NCBI GenBank assembly: GCA_902528415.1
Contig: CABZSR010000003.1
Coordinates: 1-64,000 of the forward strand
From: an uncultured SAR116 cluster alpha proteobacterium
GTDB taxonomy: Bacteria; Pseudomonadota; Alphaproteobacteria; Puniceispirillales; Marisalimonadaceae
Direction: 5' to 3'
Length of the DNA: 64,000 bases
Shown here one piece after another: positions 18,377-27,046 of the stretch (its first letter is position 1; every line of letters begins with the position of its first letter). The position numbers and the translations under genes are program-made. Below the pieces are notes generated by a model. It did not search any database, was not told the DNA's origin, and worked only from the letters and a program-made list of their open reading frames with translations.

Positions 18377-19127
18377 CTTGAGCTCCTTCATTCTCAGATA
18401 ACTCGCCACTGGTATTTTCAGAAACTGGGATTAATTCATCATTCGAAGCTTCCGGCGTTCTAAGGCCAGCAGGAAAAGGAACTTCCTTAGGGAGATCATG
18501 TTTAACTGCATCTGACAAAGTTACAATTCCATTTTTTGACCCTGGAACTGAACCTTCTACCAAAATTAAATTTTCAGCCTCCAGGAGTTTTACAACTTTG
18601 AGATTTTGAGTTGTAACCCTGACATTACCGTATTGCCCTGCCATTTTTTTGCCTTTCCAAGTTCTACCTGGATCTTGGCTGTTGCCAGTTGAACCGTGGG
18701 CCCTATGGCTAATTGACACACCATGCGTTGCCTGCATCCCGCCAAAATTATGTCGCTTCATTGAACCTGCAAAACCTTTACCTTGTGAAATTCCCACTAC
18801 ATCAATCTTTTGACCTGGTATAAAGTGATTTGTACCAATTTTATCACCAATTTTCAGCAAAGCATCTTCACTAACTCTAAATTCTATGATTTTTTCTTTA
18901 GGTTCAGTTTTAGCTTTAGCAAAATAACCTTTTAGAGGCTTATTAATATTCTTTAACTTTTTATTGTTAAAGCCTAATTGCACAGCAATATAGCCATCTT
19001 TTTCCATAGACCTTGTAGATAACACCTCTACATCTTCAAGTCTTAAAACAGTTACAGGAACGTGCTCACCCTTATCATTGAATATTCTTGACATTCCTAA
19101 TTTTCTAGCTATGACGCCACAACGCAT
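18366..19127 (-). CDS. rplC: 50S ribosomal protein L3
   Basis: L3 is an early assembly protein that reaches the peptidyl transferase centre. The 253 residues start [20 protein letters not shown]. The central loop with [20 protein letters not shown] and the segment [15 protein letters not shown] are diagnostic. The last 30 or so residues form an acidic tail ([13 protein letters not shown]), longer than in E. coli; tails of this kind occur in alphaproteobacterial L3. Confidence 0.98.
   Translation of the reverse strand: MRCGVIARKLGMSRIFNDKGEHVPVTVLRLEDVEVLSTRSMEKDGYIAVQLGFNNKKLKNINKPLKGYFAKAKTEPKEKIIEFRVSEDALLKIGDKIGTNHFIPGQKIDVVGISQGKGFAGSMKRHNFGGMQATHGVSISHRAHGSTGNSQDPGRTWKGKKMAGQYGNVRVTTQNLKVVKLLEAENLILVEGSVPGSKNGIVTLSDAVKHDLPKEVPFPAGLRTPEASNDELIPVSENTSGELSENEGAQGEN
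18383..18388 (-). promoter_or_regulatory. ribosome-binding site that fixes the rplD GTG start
   Basis: AAGGAG on the minus strand, 6 bases before GTG 18376-18374 and inside the 3' end of rplC. It favours the GTG over the two upstream ATGs. Confidence 0.75.
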
Positions 19128-19138
19128 AATATATTCCT

Positions 19139-19447
19139 TTAAATCTTAATTTCGACATCAACTCCAGATGCCAAATCTAGTTTCATAAGAGCATCTACAG
19201 TTTGAGGGGTCGGCTCAATTATATCTAACACTCGCTTGTGAGTTCTCATTTCAAATTGCTCACGGCTTTTTTTGTCTACATGAGGCCCTCTAAGAACCGT
19301 AAATCTGTTTAGAGATGTAGGTAATGGAATTGGACCTCGAATTTTAGCACCAGTCCTTCTCGCAGTATTGACTATTTCAGAAGTAGATTGATCTAATATT
19401 CTATGATCAAAAGCCTTTAATCTAATTCTAATATTTTGATTGTCCAT
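19139..19447 (-). CDS. rpsJ: 30S ribosomal protein S10
   Basis: S10 (NusE) works in the 30S head and in NusB-dependent antitermination. The 102 residues contain [39 protein letters not shown] and the C-terminal [10 protein letters not shown], all diagnostic. It lies 36 bases after tuf, heading the S10 operon. Confidence 0.98.
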   Translation of the reverse strand: MDNQNIRIRLKAFDHRILDQSTSEIVNTARRTGAKIRGPIPLPTSLNRFTVLRGPHVDKKSREQFEMRTHKRVLDIIEPTPQTVDALMKLDLASGVDVEIKI

Positions 19448-19483
19448 TAAATCCTCACTACATTAACTACTAAATATTATCAG

Positions 19484-20674
19484 TTAAGACTGAATACTCG
19501 AAACAACCCCAGCACCAACTGTTCTTCCACCTTCTCTTATTGCAAATCTTAAACCTTCATCCATTGCGATTGGTGCAATTAACTCAACAGTTATTGCTAT
19601 ATTATCCCCAGGCATAACCATTTCTGTTCCTGATGGAAGCTCTACAGCCCCAGTTACGTCAGTAGTTCTAAAATAAAATTGTGGACGATAATTACTAAAA
19701 AAAGGTGTATGCCTTCCACCTTCATCTTTAGTTAATATGTAAGCCTCGCCTTTAAATTTTGAATACGGCTTGATTGAACCAGGTGCAGATAAAACTTGAC
19801 CTCGTTCAACTTCTTCTCTTTTTGTACCTCTTAAAAGAACACCAACATTATCACCAGCTTCACCAGAATCTAATAACTTACGAAACATTTCAACACCAGT
19901 ACATGTTGTCTTAGTTGTTTCCTTTATGCCAACAATCTCTATTTCTTCACCAACTTTCACAACACCTCTTTCTACACGACCTGTAACAACAGTTCCTCTT
20001 CCAGATATAGAAAAAACGTCTTCAATAGGCATTAAAAAAGGCTTATCTTTGTCACGAGCTGGTTGAGGAATATAAGTATCAACAGCAGTCATTAATTCTG
20101 TAATCGAATTCAGACCAATAGCTTCATCACGATTCTCTAGAGCCGCTAGTGCACTTCCTTTTATAATAGGAATGTCGTCACCAGGAAAATCATAACTACT
20201 TAAGAGTTCACGAATTTCTAATTCCACTAGTTCTAATAATTCTTCATCATCAACTTGATCAACTTTATTCATGTAAACTACTAATGAAGGAACACCTACC
20301 TGACGCGCTAAAAGTATATGTTCTTTAGTTTGAGGCATAGGACCATCAGCGGCATTCACAACTAAAATAGCACCATCCATTTGAGCCGCGCCGGTGATCA
20401 TGTTCTTGACATAGTCAGCGTGACCTGGACAGTCAACATGAGCATAATGACGATTTTCAGTGGAATATTCAACATGAGCAGTAGATATAGTTATACCTCT
20501 CTCTCTTTCTTCAGGCGCTTTATCAATTTGGTCATAAGCAGAAAAGTCAGCACGACCAGCATCAGCCATAACTTTTGTAATCGCTGCAGTTAAAGTAGTT
20601 TTCCCATGATCAACATGGCCTATGGTACCAATGTTAACGTGTGGTTTACTACGATCAAATTTTTCTTTAGACAT
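19484..20674 (-). CDS. tuf: elongation factor Tu
   Basis: EF-Tu brings aminoacyl-tRNA to the ribosome as a GTP complex. The 396 residues carry G1 GHVDHGKT (19-26), G3 DCPGH and G4 NKVD, with the effector region RGITIST. Domains 2 and 3 follow normally and the C-terminus ends VVSSIQS. Length is standard. It lies 42 bases downstream of tRNA-Tyr and 36 bases before rpsJ, so probably shares their transcript. fusA, rpsG and rpsL, often found upstream of tuf, are absent here. Confidence 0.99.
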   Translation of the reverse strand: MSKEKFDRSKPHVNIGTIGHVDHGKTTLTAAITKVMADAGRADFSAYDQIDKAPEERERGITISTAHVEYSTENRHYAHVDCPGHADYVKNMITGAAQMDGAILVVNAADGPMPQTKEHILLARQVGVPSLVVYMNKVDQVDDEELLELVELEIRELLSSYDFPGDDIPIIKGSALAALENRDEAIGLNSITELMTAVDTYIPQPARDKDKPFLMPIEDVFSISGRGTVVTGRVERGVVKVGEEIEIVGIKETTKTTCTGVEMFRKLLDSGEAGDNVGVLLRGTKREEVERGQVLSAPGSIKPYSKFKGEAYILTKDEGGRHTPFFSNYRPQFYFRTTDVTGAVELPSGTEMVMPGDNIAITVELIAPIAMDEGLRFAIREGGRTVGAGVVSSIQS

Positions 20675-20716
20675 CTTATATGACCTTTCTTTATATAATT
20701 GTTTTAAAAATAAAAA

Positions 20717-20801
20717 TGGTGGTGGGGGTAGGATTCGAACCTACGTACGCTACGCGGGCAGATTTACAGTCTGCTGCCTTTAACCACTCGGCCACCCCAC
20801 C
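20717..20801 (-). tRNA. tRNA-Tyr (anticodon GTA)
   Basis: An 85-base class II tRNA. Acceptor stem GGTGGGG pairs with CCCCACC, then A73 and an encoded CCA. The anticodon stem CAGA/TCTG closes a loop with GTA. A long variable arm and T-loop TTCGAAT are present. It precedes tuf on the same strand, an arrangement that recalls the E. coli tufB operon, where tRNA genes precede tuf. Confidence 0.95.
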
Positions 20802-20892
20802 AAATTTTTAATAATATCTTTTCTATTAATTTTAAAAAAATACCCTGTTAAATTAATTAATTATGGTAAGTTTATATACACAAGCATTGCGA

Positions 20893-20919
20893 AATATAAA
20901 AGCTTTATTTCAATGTCAA
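20893..20919 (-). promoter_or_regulatory. candidate promoter for tRNA-Tyr-tuf-S10 transcript
   Basis: On the minus strand a consensus TTGACA (20914-20919) is followed 15 bases later by TATATT (20893-20898), a 5 of 6 match to the -10 box. The spacing is 2 bases shorter than ideal. It lies about 90 bases upstream of tRNA-Tyr in the gap opposite rlmB, the only place a promoter for the ribosomal transcript would be expected. Confidence 0.45.
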
Positions 20920-20959
20920 TAAAAAAACATATAAAAACCAATTTACTTTAGATAAAAAA

Positions 20960-21817
20960 ATGAAAAGAAATTTTACAAGATCAAAAAAAAATGAAAAATT
21001 TCTATTTTTTAAAAGCAAAAATGTAATAAAAGAAAGTAAAAATGTAATTCTTAAAAATGATTTAAATCTGAAGCCCAATCAATTAATTATATCTGGTAAT
21101 CATGCAGTGCTTTCAGCTTTGCAAAACACACAAAGAAAATCATTTTATCTTATTTCAACAAAAGATAATCATGAAAAATGGGAAAAAAGTATCAAATATT
21201 TAGGACTTTCAACTAAAATAAAAATAAAAACTAAAGATCAACTAGATATAATCAATGATTTTAAACCCCATCAAAATGTAATTTTGGTCGCAGAACCTCT
21301 TAAAAGAATTTCATTAGATGAGTTTTTAATTGAAAAACAATATGAATCTGAACAACCCATAAGAATTATAATTTTAGACCAAGTATCCGATCCCCAAAAT
21401 GTTGGTGCCATAATTAGGTCAGCTTTTGCTTTTCAAATGGATGCTTTGGCATTATCCCAAACAAATAGTCCAGTAGAGTCTACAAGCATGTCAAAAGCTT
21501 CATCAGGTACTATTGAAAAATTAAAAATTATAGAATTATCTAATATGTCAAGGGCAATAAGAAAACTTCAAAATGCAAATTTTCATGTCTATGGTTTAGC
21601 TAATGGTGGAAATGGAAGTGTTTTTGATCTTGAAAAAGAAGTTGGGAACGTTGCTCTTATTCTTGGCTCAGAGGGAAAAGGCTTAAGAAGATTAACAAAG
21701 GAAAAAGTGGATCAACTTTTAGAGATACCAATTAATCCTGACAGCGAGTCATTAAATGTTTCAAACGCCGCTTCAATATCTATGTTTCAGTTGCAAAAAA
21801 ATACTATAAAAAATTAA
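20960..21817 (+). CDS. rlmB: 23S rRNA 2'-O-methyltransferase RlmB-like (SPOUT family)
   Basis: A 285-residue TrmH/RlmB-type methyltransferase that methylates the ribose of a 23S rRNA guanosine (G2251 in E. coli) using SAM. A Lys-rich N-terminal extension (1-45) precedes a substrate-binding domain starting at SGNHAVLSAL. The SPOUT domain shows DQVSDPQNVGAIIRSA (motif 1), ALILGSEGKGLRR (motif 2) and SLNVSNAASI (motif 3), whose knot binds SAM. RlmB is preferred over other TrmH relatives because of the N-terminal domain and the alphaproteobacterial tRNA-Tyr neighbourhood. Confidence 0.9.
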   Translation: MKRNFTRSKKNEKFLFFKSKNVIKESKNVILKNDLNLKPNQLIISGNHAVLSALQNTQRKSFYLISTKDNHEKWEKSIKYLGLSTKIKIKTKDQLDIINDFKPHQNVILVAEPLKRISLDEFLIEKQYESEQPIRIIILDQVSDPQNVGAIIRSAFAFQMDALALSQTNSPVESTSMSKASSGTIEKLKIIELSNMSRAIRKLQNANFHVYGLANGGNGSVFDLEKEVGNVALILGSEGKGLRRLTKEKVDQLLEIPINPDSESLNVSNAASISMFQLQKNTIKN

Positions 21818-21864
21818 ATAAGTACTTGTCTATAAAATAAATATCTATTATTGATTTGATCAGT

Positions 21865-21940
<76 letters not shown>

Positions 21941-21947
21941 TAATTTT

Positions 21948-22976
21948 TTAAACAAGATCTAATAATTTTTTCTTAAAATTTGACTTGTATATATATTCTT
22001 CAACTTTGAGATTTTCTAAATATTCTTCTGCACTATTCATTAACTTCTCGCCTTTTAAAAAATGATTAAGGAGATGTTTTTGAAATCGAAAAACGCTATC
22101 TCCCGCAAACCCTTTTTTAAACCATTTATAATTTACTTTTTTTTCTATATTATCACCAAACTTTCTTTTAAAAATTTCTCCATTTCCATTTAATCTTAAT
22201 GTACCCATAGAGCCTTCAATGAGCATTTCACCGATTGTTAGTCTTCGGTCTACAGCAATATGATCAGATAGTCTATTACCATCGAATAAACCTCTTATTC
22301 CATTTTTAAATTCAAAGAAAACAATTCCTGCATCTTCTCCATTTATGTTAGTGTTTAATTTAGACAAATTAGCAAAAACACTTTTTATATCGCCAAATAA
22401 AAATCTAAAAACATCAATTAAATGAATAGCGGTTTCATGTATTAAAAATCGTTCCATTTTTTGGAAATAAGGTTGTCTTTCTAAATAAGCTTTTTCACCT
22501 TGCCCATCGCCAGGGCGCATCCTAAAACTTACTTGATATAAATCGCCTAATAATGAAGTTTTTAGAATTTCATCAATTTTAATGTACCATGGTTGAAATC
22601 TAAAATTTTCGTGAACTGCTATCTTCACTTTTTTTCTTTTTGTAAAACTTATTGCTTCTTTTGCTTCTTTAATAGAAGTGGTAAAAGGCTTTTGACAAAT
22701 AATATCAACTTTGTTTCTTGCAGCAATTTTAATAAATTTAAGATGATTTAAAGGTGGAACAATTATATCAACGAGTTCTGGTTTTGTAGTTTTTATCATA
22801 GTTTCAAAATCAGAAAAAATCTTACAATTTTGAAACTGTTTAGAATATTTACTGGCCTGATTTTCATTCAATGAACATATTCCTACCAAATTTACATTCA
22901 ATCTTTTCCAAGCATCATAGTGAAATTGACTAAAGTAACCTGATCCTACAACTACTAATCTAATACTTTTTTTCAT
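21948..22976 (-). CDS. Gfo/Idh/MocA family NAD(P)-dependent oxidoreductase
   Basis: A 342-residue oxidoreductase with an N-terminal Rossmann domain (VVGSGYFSQFHYDAW, 8-22), the conserved Lys in IICQKPFTTS (about 92-101) and the His-containing HETAIHLIDVFRFLFG in the catalytic domain. Family members act on sugars, inositols or related alcohols; the substrate cannot be told. It is last in a minus-strand run after GNAT (23-base gap), SDR and EamA genes. Confidence 0.88.
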   Translation of the reverse strand: MKKSIRLVVVGSGYFSQFHYDAWKRLNVNLVGICSLNENQASKYSKQFQNCKIFSDFETMIKTTKPELVDIIVPPLNHLKFIKIAARNKVDIICQKPFTTSIKEAKEAISFTKRKKVKIAVHENFRFQPWYIKIDEILKTSLLGDLYQVSFRMRPGDGQGEKAYLERQPYFQKMERFLIHETAIHLIDVFRFLFGDIKSVFANLSKLNTNINGEDAGIVFFEFKNGIRGLFDGNRLSDHIAVDRRLTIGEMLIEGSMGTLRLNGNGEIFKRKFGDNIEKKVNYKWFKKGFAGDSVFRFQKHLLNHFLKGEKLMNSAEEYLENLKVEEYIYKSNFKKKLLDLV

Positions 22977-22999
22977 TGAATTTAACTTTGACTAATTCT

Positions 23000-23437
23000 T
23001 TAATTTATATACTTCATTGCAATATGAGGAATTCCATCTTCATAAAATGTATTACCATAGGAAATGAAATTAAGACTTTTATAAAAATCTTCTACAGCGA
23101 CTTGACTATGTAAAATTAATAAGTTGTCTTTTTTATTAATTAAATATGTCTCTATTATTTTATTAATTAGCAAGGATCCTACTTTCAGCCTCCTAAATTC
23201 AGGTAAAACTGCCACCCTTTCTATCTTAAAAGTATTTTCAGTTTTTGGACGAACTCTAGCGGTCGCAATAAAAATTTTATCTTTGCTTATTAAAAAATGT
23301 TCACATAAGTGATCTAGATTATCAAACTCAATTTTTTGAGAAATTTTTTGTTCCTCACAAAAAACTTTTTTTCTAATTTTTAAAGAAATATTTAAGTCTT
23401 CGGTGGAAGTTATTTTTAAAAATCTATATGTTTTCAT
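23000..23437 (-). CDS. GNAT family N-acetyltransferase
   Basis: A 145-residue single-domain GNAT protein. Motif A, which binds acetyl-CoA, is visible as IERVAVLPEFRRLKVGSLLI (about 73-92), with FYKSLNFISYG as motif B. The N-terminal LKIRKKVFCEEQ resembles ElaA-type proteins. Substrate unknown. It lies between the SDR gene and the Gfo/Idh gene in a tight run. Confidence 0.85.
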   Translation of the reverse strand: MKTYRFLKITSTEDLNISLKIRKKVFCEEQKISQKIEFDNLDHLCEHFLISKDKIFIATARVRPKTENTFKIERVAVLPEFRRLKVGSLLINKIIETYLINKKDNLLILHSQVAVEDFYKSLNFISYGNTFYEDGIPHIAMKYIN

Positions 23438-23477
23438 ATGTAAATTTTCTTAAATTAATTTAACAATAAAGTTATTA

Positions 23478-24167
23478 CTACAAAGGCAAAATAGTACCGT
23501 CATAATTAAAAAATTTTCCTGTGTCTTCCTTCTTAAGATTTAGAAGGTGTTTTAGTAAACCTATGGCACTCTCTTCTGGGGATATATCTGCAAACTTTCC
23601 TCCCATGTCTGTTCTGACCCAACCAGGATGATAAGATGTTACAACAATATTTTCTTTAATAAATTGATTGGATATAGTTCTCATTAAGTTATTAGCTGCT
23701 GCTTTAGAAGCCCTATAAATTGCTGCATTAGATGAAGTATGAGTTTGGCTACCCATCAGTGAGGAGATTATAGCTACTTTGGATCCATCAATTTTGTTTA
23801 AGTTATCATAGAGATTCCTAATAGTTAAAAAGGGTCCTGCAACATTTACCATCATGACGTCTAAAATATTTTTTTCATTATGCTCTTTACTAAAAATATC
23901 ACCCTTTCCATTATTAACACCTGCATTACAAACAAGTAAATCAATGGGATTTTTGAACTCATTAGCAGCTTTTAGAATACTTTTTGAATTTGTAACATCC
24001 ATTTTAATAGTATTTAAATCTGGATATTCATATGAAAGTTTTTTTAATTCTATGGAATTATCTAAATCTCGGCAACATGCCTCAACCCTTAATTTTTTTG
24101 TAAGTGCTAATTTTGTTAAAGCTAAACCTATTCCTCTATTAGCTCCTGTAATAAGAATTGTTTTAAT
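23478..24167 (-). CDS. short-chain dehydrogenase/reductase with probable ATT start
   Basis: An SDR of about 229 residues. Coding sequence extends upstream of the first in-frame ATG (24002) into KTILITGANRGIGLALTK, the TGxxxGIG cofactor motif needed for a working enzyme. The in-frame stop TAA is at 24182-24180 and no ATG, GTG or TTG lies between it and that motif. AAGGAG (24176-24181) is followed by ATT at 24170 and 24167; the second gives an 8-base spacing. The rest is normal: VCNAGVN, the catalytic Ser region ISSLMGS, Tyr-Lys YRASK and HPGWVRTDMGG. Starting at the ATG at 24002 would delete the NAD(P) site. Downstream of the EamA gene by about 40 bases. Substrate unknown. Confidence 0.8.
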   Translation of the reverse strand: MKTILITGANRGIGLALTKLALTKKLRVEACCRDLDNSIELKKLSYEYPDLNTIKMDVTNSKSILKAANEFKNPIDLLVCNAGVNNGKGDIFSKEHNEKNILDVMMVNVAGPFLTIRNLYDNLNKIDGSKVAIISSLMGSQTHTSSNAAIYRASKAAANNLMRTISNQFIKENIVVTSYHPGWVRTDMGGKFADISPEESAIGLLKHLLNLKKEDTGKFFNYDGTILPL

Positions 24168-24175
24168 AATAAAAT

Positions 24176-24181
24176 CTCCTT
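24176..24181 (-). promoter_or_regulatory. ribosome-binding site pointing to an ATT start
   Basis: AAGGAG on the minus strand, overlapping the in-frame TAA that closes the frame. Two ATT codons follow 5 and 8 bases downstream and no standard start codon lies nearby in frame, so this site argues for initiation at ATT. Confidence 0.6.
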
Positions 24182-24209
24182 ACGAGAATAAGTTTAAAAA
24201 ATTAATATT

Positions 24210-25079
24210 CTATTTTTTGGTCTTTATATAATTTCGCCAAGCAGCAAAAATACCACTAGCTACAACTATACTTCCACCTAAAAAAATTGACAAAGTAACT
24301 TTATCATTAAAAATATATATTCCTATGATAGATGCAAAAAACAATTGGAAATATGTGAATGGTTGCAAAACACTTGCTTCCGCATTTTCATACGCTTTTA
24401 TTAATAAAAAGTGACCAGCAGTGCTAAGAATACATAATAAAGCCATCAAGGTCCAATCTTTAAAAAATATTGGCTCCCAAAAAAATGGTCCTAAAATCGA
24501 CATTACTGCACAACCTACCATGGCAACCCAAAAAAAACTTGTTTCAGAAGTGTCTGTTTCAGAAACTTTTCTGGTTAAAATAGTGTAAAAACCTAATATA
24601 AAAGCTCCCGCTACAGGAAGTAAAGCATCGAAACTTATTATAAAATCTGCAGGATTTAAAATAATTAAAACACCAATGAAACCAAATAAAACTGCCATCC
24701 ATCTTTGAATCCCTATTTTTTCTTTCAATATTGGCCCCGAAAACGCAACAACTATAAGAGGAAAGGAGGATAATATTGAATGAGTTTGAATCAGACCTAA
24801 CGTCGTGAAGGAGTAAACTCCGATTAGTATGGCCAAAATTAGTAATATTCCTCTTATAAATTGTATATATGGCTGTTTAGTAGTAATAACTTTTTTAAGG
24901 CCATTTTTTTTTCTTAAACTGATTGAAATAACAAGTATTGCTAAAACCCAACTTCTAATCATATTAATAACAAAAACATTGTATGTTTCTGCTAAATATC
25001 TTGATACTCCGTCCATTGTAGCAAAAAATAAAGTAGCGAGTATTATTAATAAAATTCCATTTTTAACGTTATTAATCAA
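24210..25079 (-). CDS. EamA/DMT-family transporter
   Basis: A 289-residue inner-membrane protein with about ten hydrophobic segments in two EamA repeats, the layout of drug/metabolite transporters. GVYSFTTLGLIQTHSILSSF and the repeat-like SVLQPFTYFQLFFASIIGI in the second half are typical. Such proteins mostly export metabolites; the substrate is unknown. First gene of a four-gene minus-strand run. Confidence 0.88.
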   Translation of the reverse strand: MINNVKNGILLIILATLFFATMDGVSRYLAETYNVFVINMIRSWVLAILVISISLRKKNGLKKVITTKQPYIQFIRGILLILAILIGVYSFTTLGLIQTHSILSSFPLIVVAFSGPILKEKIGIQRWMAVLFGFIGVLIILNPADFIISFDALLPVAGAFILGFYTILTRKVSETDTSETSFFWVAMVGCAVMSILGPFFWEPIFFKDWTLMALLCILSTAGHFLLIKAYENAEASVLQPFTYFQLFFASIIGIYIFNDKVTLSIFLGGSIVVASGIFAAWRNYIKTKK

Positions 25080-25162
25080 AACGAGTTAATTCCTAAAGTT
25101 ATTTTATGTCTGAATAAAAAAGCAATTGTTAACTTATGAATTATACTTTTTATTTAGTTGTG

Positions 25163-25207
25163 TTTACATATAAATTTTATTATTGACGATTTACATATAA
25201 TTTTATT
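25163..25207. repeat. two near-identical 18-19-bp direct repeats before the dehydrogenase gene
   Basis: TTTACATATAA(A)TTTTATT occurs at 25163-25181 and again, with one A fewer, at 25190-25207, 27 bases apart start to start. They lie in the divergent gap and the second ends 14 bases before the ATG at 25222. Could be a duplicated operator or promoter; AT-richness weakens the case. Confidence 0.5.
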
Positions 25208-25221
25208 TACAAGAGAAATAT

Positions 25222-26115
25222 ATGAGCAATAACTTAAAACCATTAGGCTTTGTTGGCATCGGATTAATGGGAAACTGTCTTGTAAAACGTTTAATAGAAA
25301 AAGAATATACTGTTAATATTTATGATAAAAATAAAAATAACCTAAAAAATTTGACGAATAAAAAAAGAATTTCGTTATCGACAAGTCCAGCTAAATTATC
25401 TCAAGATTGTGAGATAATATTTATATGTGTAGATAAAACAGAAAGTGTAGAGGATGTAGTTTTTAAGGAAAGTGGAATAATTAAAAATGCTTCTAAAACC
25501 ACTATTCTAGTGGACTTATCTACTACCTTAGCCAACAAAACAGTAAACTTTTCAAATAAATTAAGCACTCAAAAAGGAGCATCATGGATTGATGCTCCTA
25601 TGTCTGGAGGACCAGACAAAGCTCTAGATGGTAGCTTAGCTTTAATGATCGGTGGAGAAAAAAGGATTGTTAAGAAAGTATCACCAATCCTAAAAAATAT
25701 TTCATCTAATTTTACTTATTTTGGGCAAACTGGATCAGGGCAAATCGTAAAAATGATAAATCAAATCCTAGTCCTCAATAATTACACAATTTTAGCAGAG
25801 GCATTGTCATTTGCCGAGGCTTGGGGGATTGATGCAAAAAAAATTCCAGATGCACTACGCGAAGGTCATGCGGGTTCAAATTTGTTAAAATATTTATTTC
25901 CAAGAATGGTAAATAGAGATTTTAAACCACAAGGTTATACGTCTCAAATTCTTAAGGATTTAACTATGGTCTCAGAACTTGGAGATAAAAAAAACATACC
26001 TCTTCCAATGACAAATCTAACTAAACAATTATTTACAATATTATCTGAAAATTCGAAGGAAAATTTAGACGGGACATCTATTATAAAATTATTTAAAAAA
26101 GATGATAAATTTTAA
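25222..26115 (+). CDS. NAD(P)-dependent beta-hydroxyacid dehydrogenase (3-hydroxyisobutyrate dehydrogenase family)
   Basis: A 297-residue enzyme. The Rossmann signature GFVGIGLMGNCLVKRL lies at 9-24, the substrate-binding segment DAPMSGGPDKALDGSLA at about 125-141 and the catalytic Lys in GQIVKMINQ at about 176. Family members oxidise 3-hydroxyisobutyrate, reduce tartronate semialdehyde or reduce succinic semialdehyde; the sequence does not decide. It is followed by an amidohydrolase gene 12 bases away, so the two probably act together. Confidence 0.88.
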   Translation: MSNNLKPLGFVGIGLMGNCLVKRLIEKEYTVNIYDKNKNNLKNLTNKKRISLSTSPAKLSQDCEIIFICVDKTESVEDVVFKESGIIKNASKTTILVDLSTTLANKTVNFSNKLSTQKGASWIDAPMSGGPDKALDGSLALMIGGEKRIVKKVSPILKNISSNFTYFGQTGSGQIVKMINQILVLNNYTILAEALSFAEAWGIDAKKIPDALREGHAGSNLLKYLFPRMVNRDFKPQGYTSQILKDLTMVSELGDKKNIPLPMTNLTKQLFTILSENSKENLDGTSIIKLFKKDDKF

Positions 26116-26127
26116 AGAAATAATAAA

Positions 26128-27030
26128 TTGAAAAATTTACCTATTATTGACGCTCATCACCATTTTTGGGACTTAAGCCTTAAAAAAAATCTTTGGTTAG
26201 ATAAAAATAACCAAATACCTTTTAGATATGGTGATTACAGCTCAATTTGTAAAAACTTTATGCTAGCTGACTACAAAAAAGTAAGTAAAAATCACAACAT
26301 AGTTAAAACTATTCATATGGAAACTGAGTGGGACCCTAAAGATCCTGTGGGAGAAACAAAATGGCTTCAAGAATTATTCGATATTTCAGGGTTTCCAAAT
26401 GCTTTAGTGGGACAAGCTTGGTTTGATAGAGAAGATATTGAATTAGTTTTAAAAGGTCATACACAATTCCCTTTGATTAGAAGCATAAGGCATAAACCAA
26501 AGTCTTCACTATCTCCAAATATTAAAACATTTAATTCAAAGGGAACTCTTAATGATCCATTTTTTAGAAAGGGATATTCTTTACTTAAAAAATACAAACT
26601 TCATTTTGATCTTCAGACACCTTGGTGGCATTTAGACGAGGCTACAAAATTAGCAAAAGATTTTCCAGATACAATTATTATTTTGAACCACACTGGTCTT
26701 CCTGCTGATAGATCGAAGGAAGGCCTGAGTAATTGGAAAGCTAACTTAGAGAATTTTGCTGAACAACCTAATACTGCAATCAAAATATCTGGCATTTGTG
26801 TTCCTAGTAAACAATGGACGGTCAAACTCAATAAAAGTATTATTCTGGATGCTATTAATATTTTTGGATATCAAAGATGTATGTTTGCATCTAATTTTCC
26901 AGTTGATGGGGTTTTAGCAAGCTTTGACGACATATATTATGGTTTTAAGGAAATAACTTCCGAAATGAGTGATGATAAAATTAAATGTCTATTTCATGAT
27001 AATGCTATAAAATACTATAACCCATTGTGA
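26128..27030 (+). CDS. amidohydrolase family protein (COG3618-type TIM-barrel hydrolase)
   Basis: A 300-residue metal-dependent hydrolase of the amidohydrolase-2 type. The N-terminal PIIDAHHHFWDLSL supplies the HxH metal ligands (about 8-10), LNHTGLPADR holds a later His, and FASNFPVDG near the C-terminus holds the final Asp. Relatives include lactonases and 2-pyrone hydrolases. Start is TTG, 12 bases after the dehydrogenase gene. Substrate unknown; with the dehydrogenase it may handle a lactone or hydroxy acid. Confidence 0.82.
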   Translation: MKNLPIIDAHHHFWDLSLKKNLWLDKNNQIPFRYGDYSSICKNFMLADYKKVSKNHNIVKTIHMETEWDPKDPVGETKWLQELFDISGFPNALVGQAWFDREDIELVLKGHTQFPLIRSIRHKPKSSLSPNIKTFNSKGTLNDPFFRKGYSLLKKYKLHFDLQTPWWHLDEATKLAKDFPDTIIILNHTGLPADRSKEGLSNWKANLENFAEQPNTAIKISGICVPSKQWTVKLNKSIILDAINIFGYQRCMFASNFPVDGVLASFDDIYYGFKEITSEMSDDKIKCLFHDNAIKYYNPL

Positions 27031-27046
27031 AATATTTTAATAGAAG

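Noticed and set aside
25184-25201. TTGACG and TATAAT before the dehydrogenase gene as one promoter
   Set aside because: The two hexamers are only about 7 bases apart, far too close to be read together.
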